Of a DNA stretch of 64,000 nt, positions 12,701-25,012 are shown piece after piece. The notes under the pieces were generated by a model. The model was not told the origin of the DNA and searched no databases. It was given only the letters and a program-made list of their open reading frames with translations. The DNA lies in the NCBI GenBank assembly GCA_037974665.1, contig CM075764.1, positions 90,898,825 to 90,962,824 of the forward strand. Direction: 5' to 3'. A program made the translations under genes and the position numbers. The first letter of the stretch is position 1, and each line of letters begins with the position of its first letter. This stretch comes from Ehretia macrophylla. Taxonomy: Eukaryota > Streptophyta > Magnoliopsida > Boraginales > Ehretiaceae.

Positions 12701-14468
12701 GGGCAGTAAGTTCGAGATTTTCACTGATCATAAGAGTCTGAAATATTTATTCTCACAGAAGGAGTTGAATATGCGCCAGCGGAGGTGGATTGAGCTTCTT
12801 GGAGATTATAATTGTTCTATCAATTATCTGCCTGGCAAGGTAAATGTTGTAGCAGATGCTCTTAGCCGGAAGGCGAGTATTTCTTGTTTAGCGGTCAAGA
12901 AATGGGAGGTTCTTGAGGAATTCACTTATTGGAGACCAGAGTTGACTCAGGTTGGGGTGATGTGTTCACATCTCCATATTCAGCCTTTATTGTTGTCTCA
13001 GATCAGAGAAGCTCAGCAACTTGATGTTAAACTTCAGAAGATCAAGGATCAGATCACGGATGATCAGTTTGACTTTAAATTGCATGAGGATGGTATTCTT
13101 CAGTTTCGGAACAGGGTATGTGTTCCCGATGAACCGGGCTTGAGGCGAGGTATTCTGGAGGAAGCTCACAATTCTAAGTATACTATTCATCCCGGTGGAA
13201 CTAAGATGTATCGGGATTTGAAGCAACATTATTGGTGGAATAACATGAAGAGGGAGGTTGCTCAGTTCGTGTCTAGATGTTTGACTTGTCAGAGGGTGAA
13301 AGCCGAGCATCAACGACCAGCAAGTTTGCTTCAGCCGTTAGCTATACCACAGTGGAAATGGGAGCATATTACGATGGACTTCGTCACTGGTTTGCCTAGA
13401 ACACCGAGGGGTAACGATGCAGTTTGGGTTGTCGTAGATCGTTTGACGAAGACAGCTCATTTTATTTCGATGAAGATGGGAGATGAGGTTACAAAGTTGA
13501 CGGATCTTTATTTGGATCAGATTGTTAGACTTCATGGGATTCCATCTAATATTGTCTCAGATCGAGATCCTCAATTTACTTCTCGTTTGTGGGAGAAACT
13601 TCAGGAGACCTTGGGTACTCAGTTGAACTTCAGTACTGCGTATCATCCTCAGACCGACGGTCAGTCTGAGCAGACTATTCAGATTCTAGAAGATATGCTT
13701 AGGGCTTGTGTTCTGGACTTCAGGAAGAACTGGGAGAAACATCTACCACTTGTCGAGTTTGCCTATAACAATAGTTATCAAGCTACTATTGGGATGACAC
13801 CTTTCGCAGCTCTTCACGGTCGTAAGTGTCGTTCACATTTATATTGGGATGAGGTAGGAGAGATGAAAACTATTGATCCGACTATCATGTCAGAGCTTCT
13901 TGAGAAGATTGAGAATGTTCAGTTGATCAGGCAGAGAATGCTTACGGCGTAGAGTAGGTTCAAGAGTTATGCTGATAAGCGTCGTCGGGATTTGGAGTTT
14001 GCAGTCGGAGATCGGGTTTTCTTGAGATTGTCTCCTCGTAAGGGGTTTGTTCGTTATGGTAAAGGTGGGAAGCTGAGTCCGAGATTTGTTGGGCCGTTTG
14101 AGATTACCGGCAGGGTCGGTAAATTGGTGTATCGGTTGGCTTTACCGGAGAACTTCTCTAATGTCCACGATGTATTTCACGTGTCTAATTTGTGGAAATA
14201 TAATCTAGATCCTTATCATATTCTTGAGTCAGAGCCGTTACAACTTTGTGAGAATCTGACTTATGACGAGCGTCCGATTCGTATTCTTGATCAGATGGAA
14301 CGAGAGTTGAGGTCGAAAAAGATTCTGATGGTTAAGGTGTTGTGGAAGCATCACGGCATTGAGGAAGCTACTTGGGAGAGACGGGATCAGATGCAGCAGC
14401 AGTACCCAGATCTGTTCAGTACATCAAGTAAGAATTTCGAGGGCGAAATTTCTTTAAGGGGGGGAGAA
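9742..14468 (+). pseudogene. Tekay-like gag-pol polyprotein, interrupted
   Basis: The first ATG of the conserved frame is at 9742 (MAGRPRTRGRPEM). Domains in order: gag (9742-10500); two CCHC knuckles (10798-10839 and 10858-10899); aspartic protease with D-S-G at 11092-11100; RT (about 11640-12300) with a FIDD motif near 12093-12104; RNase H (about 12500-12880); integrase with an HHCC zinc domain (13170-13300) and DDE residues in [15 protein letters not shown] and the TDGQSEQTI helix; and a chromodomain (about 14270-14410, ending EATWERRDQM). Stops are at 10141, 10318, 10501, 10537, 10669, 11317 and 13950, with a one-base frameshift near 11965. The frame reads into the 3' LTR. Confidence 0.92.
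14454..14468 (+). promoter_or_regulatory. Polypurine tract of the Tekay-like element
   Basis: A purine-only run, aagggggggagaa, directly precedes the tgtgaaacc start of the 3' LTR. This is the expected position for plus-strand DNA priming. Confidence 0.85.
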
Positions 14469-16893
14469 TGTGAAACCCCACTTATCTGCTTTAACTTGAT
14501 TTACGTCCTTTGTCTCGTTTTGCGTGCATATGATCTGTTTATGTGCTATAGGGCCTAAAATGTTATAATTTTGATATCAATACTCCTAATACGTGCTAAA
14601 TGTGCATTCATGAAATTTTCATAAAAAACGGAGTCAGAAATTTTATCGTCAATTTTCAGTGAATAGTGTTTTTGAAACACGTCCGCTAAAATTTTGAAAC
14701 TGGTCTTTTTAACCCTTCTAGACCTAGTCCACGGACTTTAATAGACCTGTGTTTGATGAAAACGGTTTTAAAATCGGCTTAAGAATTTATTAGGATTTTT
14801 ACACCGACTTTTGCGAAAATCGAGTTTTAAGCCGACTCGGGTGAAATTGTTGGATTGTAAAACTTCTTGTCACCTAAAAATAATTTACTTGAGCTAGCTT
14901 GGGTGTTGAATAAATGTTTTGAACTTTGGTGATCAAGAAAATGTATTTAAAGTCAAGAAAACACAAAAATACTAATTTAAACTAACTTTGACTTTATTTA
15001 AAATTTTGACTTTAAAGCTTATATCACCTACACACACAAGCAAAGCACAAAAACACCTTCATTTTCACACATATGGCCGAGAGGTTCATGAGAGAATAGC
15101 CAAGCTTTTCTTCAAGGTTTTCAACACAAAATTTCAAAAAAAAACCTAGTTTTTGTCCGTAGAATTTCGTGCCGACTTGGATTCCGCTTGTTGGGCACGT
15201 ATTGCACGTACTCCTAAGAATATATCGCATCAAAGGTGAGAGAAAAATTCTGGATCTCAAAACTCAACTTTTGTGTTTTTGCGTATAATTGAAAATCGAA
15301 CCGTTAGAATTCTAATCTGATGATAGATTATTGCTCCTTGCATGCTAGGGATCATTTAGCTGTAATACTATGAGTTTTTATCGGTTGTAGTATAATTTTT
15401 ATTTTCCGGGTATTTAAATTTGATTTAATTGACTTGTGTTGATCGGAATCGATTGCCGTCGATTTCTAAATGTTTGATAATTATGTGGTAGCGCCGTTGT
15501 AATGCCGAATTTTCGATTATGATGTTTAGGTGAAAATCCAAAAAATTTCAGCCTTGACACCTTAGGGTTTTAGGGTTATCAGACATGATTTGGAGGTGTT
15601 ATGGTGGTTTTCCGAGGGGGCTAATGTAGATGGTTGAATGGGTGAGTGTTTGAAACTGATTTGGAGTTGTTTGGATTAGTAGAATGTAAGATATGATTAA
15701 TTGAAGTTTAGGGTGTCTTTCTTTAAAATGTTAGATTGAGCCTTAGTTGATTGGGTGTGGGTTGAGTGATTGAATTGTGAGTTATTGATGGGTAAATTAG
15801 AGTTTGATTGTGTGTTTAATGCATGTTCGGTTAGATGGTCTACTTTGTCATCTAACTTAGTTGTTTGTTGTTTAATTAAAATATTGATGTTATATTGATG
15901 TTATATTGATTGATTATTGAGTACGGGAATCGGGCACTTTTGTTGCTAATTTCCCAGATTATTGATTGATGATTGATTGAATATTGATGATTGTTATGGA
16001 GTCTTGGTATGTGTGTGCCACCTCTTGGGCAGCGTTGGGCTGTCGAGTTGAAAACGGCATGACTGCCAGAGACTACCCCCAGCTCGCATGATGGAGGTGT
16101 CATGGAGGGAGGGGCTAGTGAGGTACCTCAGGTGTGTGAGTAATGGGGAGTTATAAGAAGAATGGTTGAGATCGTGATGGCGTATGGAGCTATACCAACT
16201 AGAGTATCCTTTATTGAATGGTTATATAGTTATGTAATGATAGTATTATTTATGTTATTGTGTGTTTACTGACTCAAAGGATTATTCCAAGGAGTTTAGT
16301 AGACCTTGCTCGAGATCTATCGGATCCTCGCTGGACTTATTTTATATAAGCTCACTCTCTATTATTGCATGTTTACAGGTGTACTTTCGCAAGATTACGG
16401 GTACGTGCCTCCTGAAGAGGAGAATGTGGAAAACGTGCCTTACGTGGATGAGTCCTATGTTCCAGAGTCTTATCCGTGATGTCGTACATGTTTTATTATC
16501 TTGTAAATTAACATAGTAGACTTTTATCTGCTTTGTAGTTTATAATGTATAAGATGTTGTTAAGTTAATGAATTAGTTGATGTTGTCTTAGTAGCCTTTC
16601 TTTTGTTTATGATTAGGTTACTAGATTGGCTCAATATGTTTTTGGTATTGTATATTAAGGTTTATGTATTATGTTGGAACGGAAGCGTATAACGAGGAAT
16701 GATTATTGTATAATATAGTCATGATGTATGTTGTATTTATTGAAGAGTTGTTTATTGTATGGTTTATGTAGTTGAGGTATGATGTCCTATGGAGGTTGGT
16801 TTAGAACCTAGGTATCTTATTTACTGTCATTATACTGCCGAAATTTCATTGCGTACTGACTGGTTATAGGAGGGGTCGAGTTGGGCCGTGACA
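14469..16893 (+). repeat. 3' LTR of the Tekay-like element
   Basis: 2425 bp. It pairs with 7047-9472. Visible differences include a short duplication of ttgatgttata near 15890-15905 and a small deletion near 15420-15440 relative to the 5' LTR. It ends gccgtgaca, followed by the TSD cattg. Confidence 0.92.
16369..16479 (+). other. Micro-ORF (36 codons) in the 3' LTR
   Basis: This is the counterpart of 8948-9058, with the same ATG, frame, length and stop. I see two replacements (F to L and H to P). See the 5' LTR entry for caveats. Confidence 0.4.
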
Positions 16894-16935
16894 CATTGTT
16901 TTACAACAACTAAGATAATCTCATGGCAATGGCTC

Positions 16936-17022
16936 CTACACATAAGACTCATCCACATACGACACATTTCCCTCTGCAAGAGGCACGTACCCGTAGTCAG
17001 AATTAGTAACACCTGCATGCAT
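16936..17022 (-). other. Micro-ORF relative (28 codons) in the diverged solo LTR
   Basis: ATG at 17022-17020 and TAG stop at 16936-16938. It contains DYGYVPLAEGNV and YVDESYV. Compared with the Tekay LTR frame it lacks three codons in the middle and ends earlier. The ATG and the GV after it are conserved. Confidence 0.4.
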
Positions 17023-18963
17023 GCAATAATTGAGAGTGAGCTTATATAAAATAAGCCCAGTGAGGATCCGATAGATCTCAACAGTATTTACTATACTCCT
17101 TGAAAATGATTCTTTGAGCAGTAAATACATAATAAACATCAATAACAATATAAACACATAACTATAATGACCAATCAATAAAGGATACTCTAGTTGGTGT
17201 AGCTCCAAACGCCATCACGATCTCAACCAACTTTTTATCACCCCCATGACACACACACCCGAGGTACCTCATTAGCCCTGCCCTCCATGGCATCTCTGCC
17301 CATGCGAGATGAGGGTAGCCTCTGGTAGCCATGCCGTTTTCAACCCGAGAGTCCGATACCGCCCGAGAGGTAGCACACGCATACCAAGACTCAACAATAA
17401 AAATAAACAATCAATCACAGAAGGACAACCTTTTCTGTTGACTATCTCCTGGTTCATCAATAATCAATATTCAATAATCAATAATGCATCAATCAATTAA
17501 TAACATTACAACAATATGATATCAATTAATCAATTAACAACTAAATAACTAAGTTAGATGACAAAGTAGGTCACCCAACTTAACATGCATTAGACACACA
17601 ACCAAACCCTAATCTAACCATCAACAACTCACAATTCAATCACTCAAACACCACCCGATCATCTAAAGGCATATAACAACATTTTAAAGAAAGATAACCT
17701 AAACTTCAAATAATCATAACTTACATTCTACTAATCCAAACAACTCCAAACCAGTTCCTATAATTCACCCACTCAATCATCTACAATAGCCCCCTCGGAA
17801 ACCAACCAAAATTCATCCAAATCAAGCCCAATAGCCCTAAAACCTCAATGCACCTAGGCTGAAATTTTTGGATTTTCACACCAACATCTCAATCAAAATT
17901 TCGGCATTATAATGGCGCTACCCCGTATTTTACAAACTTTTACAAATCGATGGAAATCGATTTCAACCACTACAACTCAAAATAATCACCAAATACTAAT
18001 AACTCAACTTTTAATACCCTAAAATAAAAATTCTTGCTACAATGGTTCAAATCTTATATAAATGCATATAAACGATCCTTAGCATGCACTGAGCAATAAT
18101 ATAACCTCAATTCAACTTTCTAATGGTTCAAAATGCAATTATAAGCAAAAATATAAAAACTGACTTTTGAGATCTAGAATTTTTTTCTCACCTTTGATTC
18201 GAAACAAGCCTAGATATGCGTGCAATGAGTGCCTAACAAGCGGAATCCAACTCAGTATGAAAAACTACAGACAAAAACTAGCATTTTCTATAAAATTTTG
18301 CTTTGAAAATCAACTTCTCTTTTCTCCCTTGAAGCTCTCGGCCATGTAGGTGTAAAATGAGTATGTTTTGTGCTTTGCAAGTGTGTGTTGATGTTATATT
18401 ATGCAAAGTCAAACAAATTAAATCAAGGTCAAAGGTGAAAACTAGTTATTTTTGGTATTTTCTTGTCTTTTAATTCATTTGAGCTATTTCTTTGCTCAAA
18501 ACATTTATGCAACACCTAAACTATCTCAAGTAATTTATTTTTAGGTGACAAGAATTTTTACATTCAAACAATTCCACCCGAGTCGGCTCAAAACTCGTTT
18601 TTCATAAAAGACGATATAAAAACTCTTTTAAATTCCTAAGCCGATTTGAAATCCATTTTAATCAAACACAGGTCTATTAATGTCCGAGGACTAGGTTTTG
18701 AAATACTTAAAACACCTGTGTAAAAATTTTACTGGACGTGCGTCTAAAACACTATTCACAAAAATCGACGATAAAATTTCTGATTCCGTTTTTTATGAAA
18801 ATTTTATGAATGCACACATAGCATGTATTAGGAATATAAATCACATTTCTAACATATTCTGACTCATATAACACATAAACAGGTCAAAGCAAGAAAAACG
18901 AGACAAAACACGCAAATCGAGGTTAGGCAAAATATGGGGTCTCACACAGGTCCTCCCTCGTCA

Positions 18964-19227
18964 GCACCTAAAGCGAAAATTATGCTATTGGGGCAAATAT
19001 CCATCTTCATATGAGAGATATAAGTATAGTTCTCTATCTAGATTTTCAAATCTCTCTAACTTAAATTTTGTCATAAGTTCGACTGAACTTGCTCCTGCCT
19101 TGTTGTTCTGGAATTTGAAATATATTATATCTTGTCTAATCTATTTGTTATAACTTTTTAGAAAAGAAAATTGTAGAAAAAGAGTCATTTTTCGTTCAGC
19201 CAAAAAAAAAAAGAGTTGTTTTTCAAA
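18964..19227. other. Intergenic, no feature seen
   Basis: AT-rich sequence between the retrotransposon nest and a MITE. No domain, RNA gene or repeat recognised, apart from short A runs at 19202-19212. Confidence 0.5.
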
Positions 19228-19607
19228 GGGTAAATTTTATACTTAGTCTTTATTGTTTATATTTATTTTTTAAGTTAGTCTTTAATATTAAAAAAAAAAA
19301 TCATATTAGTCCCTAATATTTATAAAGTGATTCAAAATAATCCATATTATTCAAAATTAGTTAATTTAGTCTTTATTATTTTCCATAAAATTTAATTGAG
19401 TTCCCAAATAGGGACATGTGCAGGGACTGGATTAATTTTTTCAAAAATAATAAAGACCAAATTGATTAAATTTAAATAATAAAGACCATTTTAAATAATT
19501 TTTTTAAATATTAAGGATCACTATAAATATTTTAAAATATTATAAATTACATTTGAAAAAATATGTGAACAATAGAGAGGGTAAGTGTGAAATTTACTCT
19601 TTTCAAA
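19220..19607. mobile_element. Mutator-type MITE, TIR gggtaaatttta
   Basis: The element is 19228-19599 (372 bp), with imperfect terminal inverted repeats gggtaaatttta / gagtaaatttca and a largely palindromic interior. The flanking direct repeat ttttcaaa lies at 19220-19227 and 19600-19607. It has the same TIR style and size as the element at 49653-50013. There is no coding capacity. Assignment to Mutator rests on TSD length and TIR style. Confidence 0.65.
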
Positions 19608-20337
19608 TTATGCATCGAACATTCTACTCAGGGAACTAGATAATTTTTCTCGGAGAAAACCATGATATAAGTATTGGGTTATAAGTGTTTATATTTAAGT
19701 AATATGTCTTTTGAGATTCTTATATCCCATAAACCCTTTTTATCTTCCCCCACATATTACCTATATAGTTAACGAGCAGCAATCTCTAGTTGGTGTTTTT
19801 GTTCTCAAGACGAAACCTAGAAAAGCCATAAAAACCCAAGAGTTTCCATTTTGTGAAAGCCTCTAAATTTTCAATCAAAATGTTTCTACCACTTTGATTA
19901 ATATGTCATCGCTTGCAATACCTTGTGGCCATAAGCGCCAACAACCTTCAAATGATGTTGATAGGATTAGCAACTTGCCAGAATCGGTTCTTTGTCACAT
20001 ACTCTCATTTTTTCCAACGGAGAAAGTTGTGGCCACCAGCGTGTCATCAAAAAGGTGGAAATTCCTCTAGAAAAATATCCATAATCTATTTCTCAATGAT
20101 CAAACTTGTGTGTTCTGTTGGGGCAAGAGAATAGACAACAATATTAAGTTTGCGCATTTTGTTAACAAGGTTTAAATACTCCTCAATCAACAAACCATAA
20201 ACAAGTTTTCTCTTGGAATCATGAGATATTGTGAGGTGTATGATGTCACTACTTGGATAGCAGCTACAGTTGCTAAGAATCTTAAAGTGCTTGAGTTTTG
20301 GGTGTGCGATCCTGACGATGATTCTGATCCACGCATT

Positions 20338-23300
20338 AAGTTTGTCACGCCCCCAAAATTCACAAGACTGAATTCAGGATCGCGATGCCGTGAGCCTAAG
20401 GAAATTTCTCATCCTAAGTCTGCAAGGCACTAATACCACCAAACAGAAGACTACATTCCACATCATTGTTGATCAGAGCGACTAAAACTCTTAATTAAAT
20501 CAAATAAGATTTATGAATATATATATTACAAGAAGGCAACACTTTACAAATAATATTTTTCTAAAATATTACTGATCTCATAAGGTGGCCTCTAACCCAT
20601 GCAGCCTGAACAGCTCATTAACTCTTGCCTCTGCATAATTGTAATAAAATAATATAATGAACAAAACAATACTCAGTAAGAAGGACACCCAGAGTTAGGC
20701 TCTGAGGATTATCTGAGTAAAATGATGCGATATAGAAATCAGAATTAAATCAAAGGCGCGATACGGAGTCAAAATACAAAAGGGACGAAAATAGCTAATT
20801 CACACTAGACCAGAATTGAACCATAACCTGATCAATACAAAACATACATACAAAGATAATACCAGAATTACGTAATCGGGTATCATAAAACCTGTGCAAT
20901 TATCTCACAATCCCATTTGTACTGAAGTATCATACAAACTTAACTGTATTCTCAAAATATAAATATTTTACTTTTCAAAACATAAATGTCACATTATCAT
21001 ATACCACATAAATATCACCTAGAGTTGTGATAGTCATAGCTAAATCACAAAATGGCCTCCTGCGGTCCCATGCCTCCGTAAGGTGAGGCATTCCCCACCT
21101 ATAGAACTAAGTATATGCAGCAGTTTCACCCGTCGAATGGGTGTCACAGCTCTAGAGATAACACATAGCAATTAATACATTGAGTCATCAGATAATAATA
21201 TAATCAGTACTTAAACATCACATTCCCTTACTTCAAATCGAGTACAAGATTCTGAATGACAAGTGAATCGAAACGGAATCAACGAATATGAGACATTAAA
21301 CTGAAACAGTAAGGAGAGAACCAAAGGGGATCTAGGTGCAAGAGGGTTGTCCAACTTACCTCTATCAGGCCTTAAGCTAATTCAACATTTCTTTCGAACA
21401 TTATGATTCAATGCTAACTTCTGGCTGCAACATAAGAATTATAAACTATAGTTTTATACATATTTACAAAGAATAGGCTAAGAGATTTCAACAAATATAA
21501 GTAAACCACAAATTATAAGTTCTGAATAACTTTTTGAATGCTTTAACATTTATTTAGCAACTAATCAATTTCCATCTAAGTTCTTTATCTTGTATTGGCT
21601 TTCCCTGTTTTGTGTTTTCTAATTACTTTTAACCATTCTTCTTACTTTTCTTTTCTTCGATCACGTGGCTGATGTATTTGTTACTACATATTACGCACGT
21701 GAACCACCACCACACACCAACTTACTTACCCATCTTCATATACAATTATATACACGGCTGGTACACACAAACATACTACCTTCTTCATGAGTGAACACGC
21801 ATGCTTACACTCTTTCAACACATCTCCAAAGCTAATATGAACACACACATGGACACCATATACCGCACACATATGCATACATACTCGCCCCTATAACATA
21901 CATACATAATCATATTTGTGGACCTAATTACAGCTCAAGCTAAATTCTTTTAATTCTTCAGTCGTTTAGCTACATGATACCAACCGAATGTTTTTCAAGC
22001 TAGTCATCAAATTTAGCATTTTACAATGCAAAACTTCTTCAATCCAAACTAAGCCATAAACTAACTAGTTTCAAACTAAAATGAAAATAAATAGTTCAAG
22101 CTTCTTTGCCTTCATTCGAGTTCAATTCTATGCACAAAATTATGTTTTCCCTTGTTCATGTTTTCCATTCCAAATTCTCTTCTTTGCATTGCTTTCTTAC
22201 TTTACTACATTCTTTTTCATTCTTTTCTTCTTTCTATCGGTTGCTCATATAAGCAAATGCATTTCGAAACTTGGGTTTTCTACATGTAATGTTATCTATT
22301 ATCTATCTGTAGTTAATTAGCCCTTAAACTTATCCTACAAATGAACGGCTCTAACTGGTAGGCAAGAAAAGCTATAAGCATAAGATGGCTAATTCACAAT
22401 ATGGCATATGTGTGTGTAAGAGTAGGAGGTGGTTAAATGTCAATAACCAAAGATGAGGTGTAAAATAACCATGCAAGCATGAGGTGGCATGCAAACATAC
22501 ATCTTTATCTTGCACTCTTTATTGTCTTTAGCATCCTTACTATCTTCCTCATCCTTCAAGAGCCAACCGCGCCTCAGGAAGTTGTTTGGAAAAAATGGCC
22601 AAGCTGATTCATATCACTTACTTTGAGTAAATTGCTTGTCGCCCCCCTGTGTTTTGCTCGAAATACTCATTCACCCCGTGTGTTTTTAAAATAGACTCAT
22701 TACCCCCCTGTGATTTTCAGAATGTAGCTGACCGCCCCCCCCTCTGTTAAAAAAACCATCTAATTTAACAACAAATGCAACACCAACTAAAAATGCAAAT
22801 TTTTTTATGCTTTTGGTTTAAATAAATTCGTTATTGGACAAAAATACTCTTTTAGTAAATTGCTTACCGCCCCCCTGTGTTTTGCCCGAAATACTCATTT
22901 ACTCCCTGTAATTTTAAAATAGACTCATTACCCCTCTGTGTTTTTTTTATTTTTAACTTTATGTAAGGTATAACGATCAATTAACTAATTTGACAACGTT
23001 TGTTAACGGAATAAGAGATTTTGGGTGCGTCAGCTTAATCGAAAAAACACAGGGTGGTAATAAGCCTATTTTAAAAACACAGGAGAGTAATAAGCCTATA
23101 TTAAAAACACAAGGAGTGAGTGAGTATTTCGAGCAAAACATAGGAGGGCGACGAGCAATTTACTCCACTTACTTTTGCTCTTTGCTTTATAGCTAATGGT
23201 TAATAATCATTATATGTGAGTTAGATTTTACTAATTAATAACTGACCCCACAAGCTATCCTTAGACCAACATAAACCCCAACCGGAGTTGGAGTAAACTA

Positions 23301-23431
23301 GGATCAAGACAAAATAACATTGAAAACTCGAATATAATGAAACGCGATATAACAATTATTGGTAACGGGGCTTTCTTTCACAATCACATAACTTATTTTT
23401 AACTCGCGTTTAGTTGGGGTATTATAAAGTT
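20338..23431 (-). mobile_element. Solo LTR (gypsy-like) inside F1, TSD aagtt
   Basis: The LTR is 20343-23426 (3084 bp including a nested 541-bp MITE). It reads on the minus strand from tataataccccaac (TG decayed to TA) to gggggcgtgaca. aagtt flanks it at 20338-20342 and 23427-23431. Removing it plus one aagtt restores the F1 frame between the ...DPRIK and LPRSLFTC segments. The internal open frames (for example 22081-22320) are T-rich chance frames. Confidence 0.88.
22615..23175. mobile_element. Mutator-type MITE, 541 bp, TSD cacttacttt
   Basis: The element 22625-23165 begins gagtaaattgc and ends gcaatttactc, giving perfect 11-bp inverted ends inside longer imperfect arms that share tgttttgc(t/c)cgaaatactca. 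The 10-bp direct repeat cacttacttt lies at 22615-22624 and 23166-23175. C-rich tracts on one arm are mirrored by G-rich ones on the other. It is non-coding and nested inside the solo LTR in F1. Confidence 0.8.
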
Positions 23432-23971
23432 GCCTCGTAGTCTTTTCACTTGTAAAATGCTAGAGGTTCTTGAATTAAGTGGTATTATTAGTCTCAATGT
23501 CCCAAGCTTGGTTTGTCTTCCAAATCTCAAAACCCTTCATCTCGCAACAGTGACTTACCAAAGCGATGAATCTTTTCAAAACCTTATATCTGGCTTTTCA
23601 TCGTTGGAGACTTTGTATATTAATAGAGATTTATACGACAATGTGGTAAACTTTACCATATCTTCTCCTACATTGACAAATCTCACCTTCAAATTTTTCA
23701 GATCAGAGAGCCCCCGTACCTGAACAGCTTGACTACAACCATCCTATAGATGCTCGTACACTTATATACCTTGAACTATCTGACTTTTTGACGAGATACT
23801 TCTCTGTTGAAAACTTATGCTCGCTAGATGAAGCAAAAGTTGAGACCATAAATATAAAATATATAGATATTCCGCTGATTGATGTTGATCGTTACTCCAA
23901 TAATATTGTAGTTAAGCTTCTTCAAGGAGTTTATAATGTGAAGCATCTATCCATAAGTGGTAATATTCTTG

Positions 23972-25012
23972 AGGTAAACTGCTATTTTTTTTTCTTACAT
24001 TGTTGTTTTTCAATTGAGTTTTATAATTTTGTGAAATTTCTAGCATTACTGATTTCTTCTACTTCTCTTCGTGTAATCTCATTGTTTTGTAATATTTTGG
24101 TAACTGGAAATCGTTGTATCCATTGCTGTACTCTTTGTGTTTCAAGTACTTTTCATACAATGCATATCAGTTTAACAACCCATGAACAAGACTGATTTCT
24201 CAAAATTATGCAACATCATTTTTGTCTCGCTTCTCTATCCTCTTTGAAATAAATCGCATATCTAAAATGAGACACGGGTTTCTTGTATTTAGTTATTGTG
24301 TTTAGCATCACGGTTTGACCAAACAATTTCTTCTTCTATCTTGCAACTTCCTTGCATGCTTATCAGATTCCAGGATATTTTGGCCTTTACTTATGAATTG
24401 AAAATTAGAATTTCGAATAGTAAAGTATTGATATAACATGGCTTTACCTATTTGTCTCTCATGTATAATTTTCTTTTCCAATTCTTAAAAGGATGTAGAT
24501 ATAATTTATGCAACGATAAACATGAACTCCTGTATTGACTAATCGCCAGTGTTATGTTTGCTAGTCAATATTGATTAATATTGTACATTAAAACTTTGAA
24601 TATTGTACATAGAAAATATTATTTTTGACAAGATTCTATACAACTTGACAATAGCCATATACAACTCATGTTAATTGTTAATCGCCTAGGTAGTTTTTCT
24701 CTAGAAATAATACATATATAAATATGTCTTTTTCTCTATATACTTTTGCGCATATGCATGTAAATGACTTTGTTTATAATAAGCCATCTGCACTATTCTT
24801 ATCGAGTCCTAAATTTTAAGTGTGTATTGAATTTTTATGCACCATAAATTGTAAAATGAAGTAATCAACAAGCTGGAACAATCCAATTCTCTTCTAAGCT
24901 CATGTGGTTTGATGAGTGAGCTTTTTTGCACTTAGGATGGAAGTTAAAATTCATTTTTAGGATTGATTTGTTGAAAATTTAGGGCATGACCCCCATTGCA
25001 ATCACAAACAAG
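23972..25012 (+). other. Remnant of F1 intron 1
   Basis: It aligns by eye with the start of the introns of F2, F3 and F4 (for example ctcattgttttgtaa, and ggtaactggaaatc near 24098-24111). Around 24560-24670 it also matches the F4 intron near 60600-60680. The open frame running into it (to 24195) is intron read-through. Confidence 0.6.

Larger units (their letters stand above)
7042..16898 (+). mobile_element. Full-length Ty3/gypsy Tekay-like chromovirus, TSD cattg
   Basis: The element is 7047-16893 (9847 bp). LTRs are 7047-9472 and 14469-16893 (2426 and 2425 bp), both starting tgtgaaacccc and ending cgtgaca. The TSD cattg lies at 7042-7046 and 16894-16898. It has a primer site matching initiator tRNA-Met, a single gag-pol region, a C-terminal chromodomain and a polypurine tract. 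The domain order and chromodomain place it in the chromoviruses; Tekay/Del is my best assignment. Seven in-frame stops and one frameshift make it non-autonomous. Confidence 0.92.
6676..18946 (-). mobile_element. Solo LTR of a Tekay-related family, split by the nested Tekay element
   Basis: Two segments, 6676-7046 and 16899-18946, read on the minus strand as one LTR of about 2.4 kb, from tgtgagaccccat (at 18946) to ggggcgtgaca (at 6676). The flanks are cgggt (6671-6675) and caggt (18947-18951), a TSD with one CpG-type transition. It has no internal region or partner LTR. It is related to, but clearly diverged from, the LTRs of the element nested inside it, with the same start/end style and a shared core around the TATA-like box (17042-17048). 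Confidence 0.8.
19903..23971 (+). pseudogene. F1: F-box/LRR/FBD-type gene, exon 1 only, disrupted
   Basis: The ATG at 19903 starts [13 protein letters not shown], as in its paralogues. An F-box follows ([27 protein letters not shown]). There are stops at codon 56 (TAG, 20068-20070; tgg in the paralogues) and codon 91 (TAA, 20173-20175). A solo LTR (20343-23426) with TSD aagtt splits the coding sequence. The LRR part resumes at 23427 (LFTCKMLEVLEL, NVPSLVCLPNLKTLHL). A frameshift near 23715 precedes the last part, which ends at the conserved donor ctt gag|gtaaac at 23971. The sequence after it is homologous to the paralogues' intron 1 until about 24990. No exon 2 or FBD exon follows, so the gene is also 3'-truncated. 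Confidence 0.9.
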
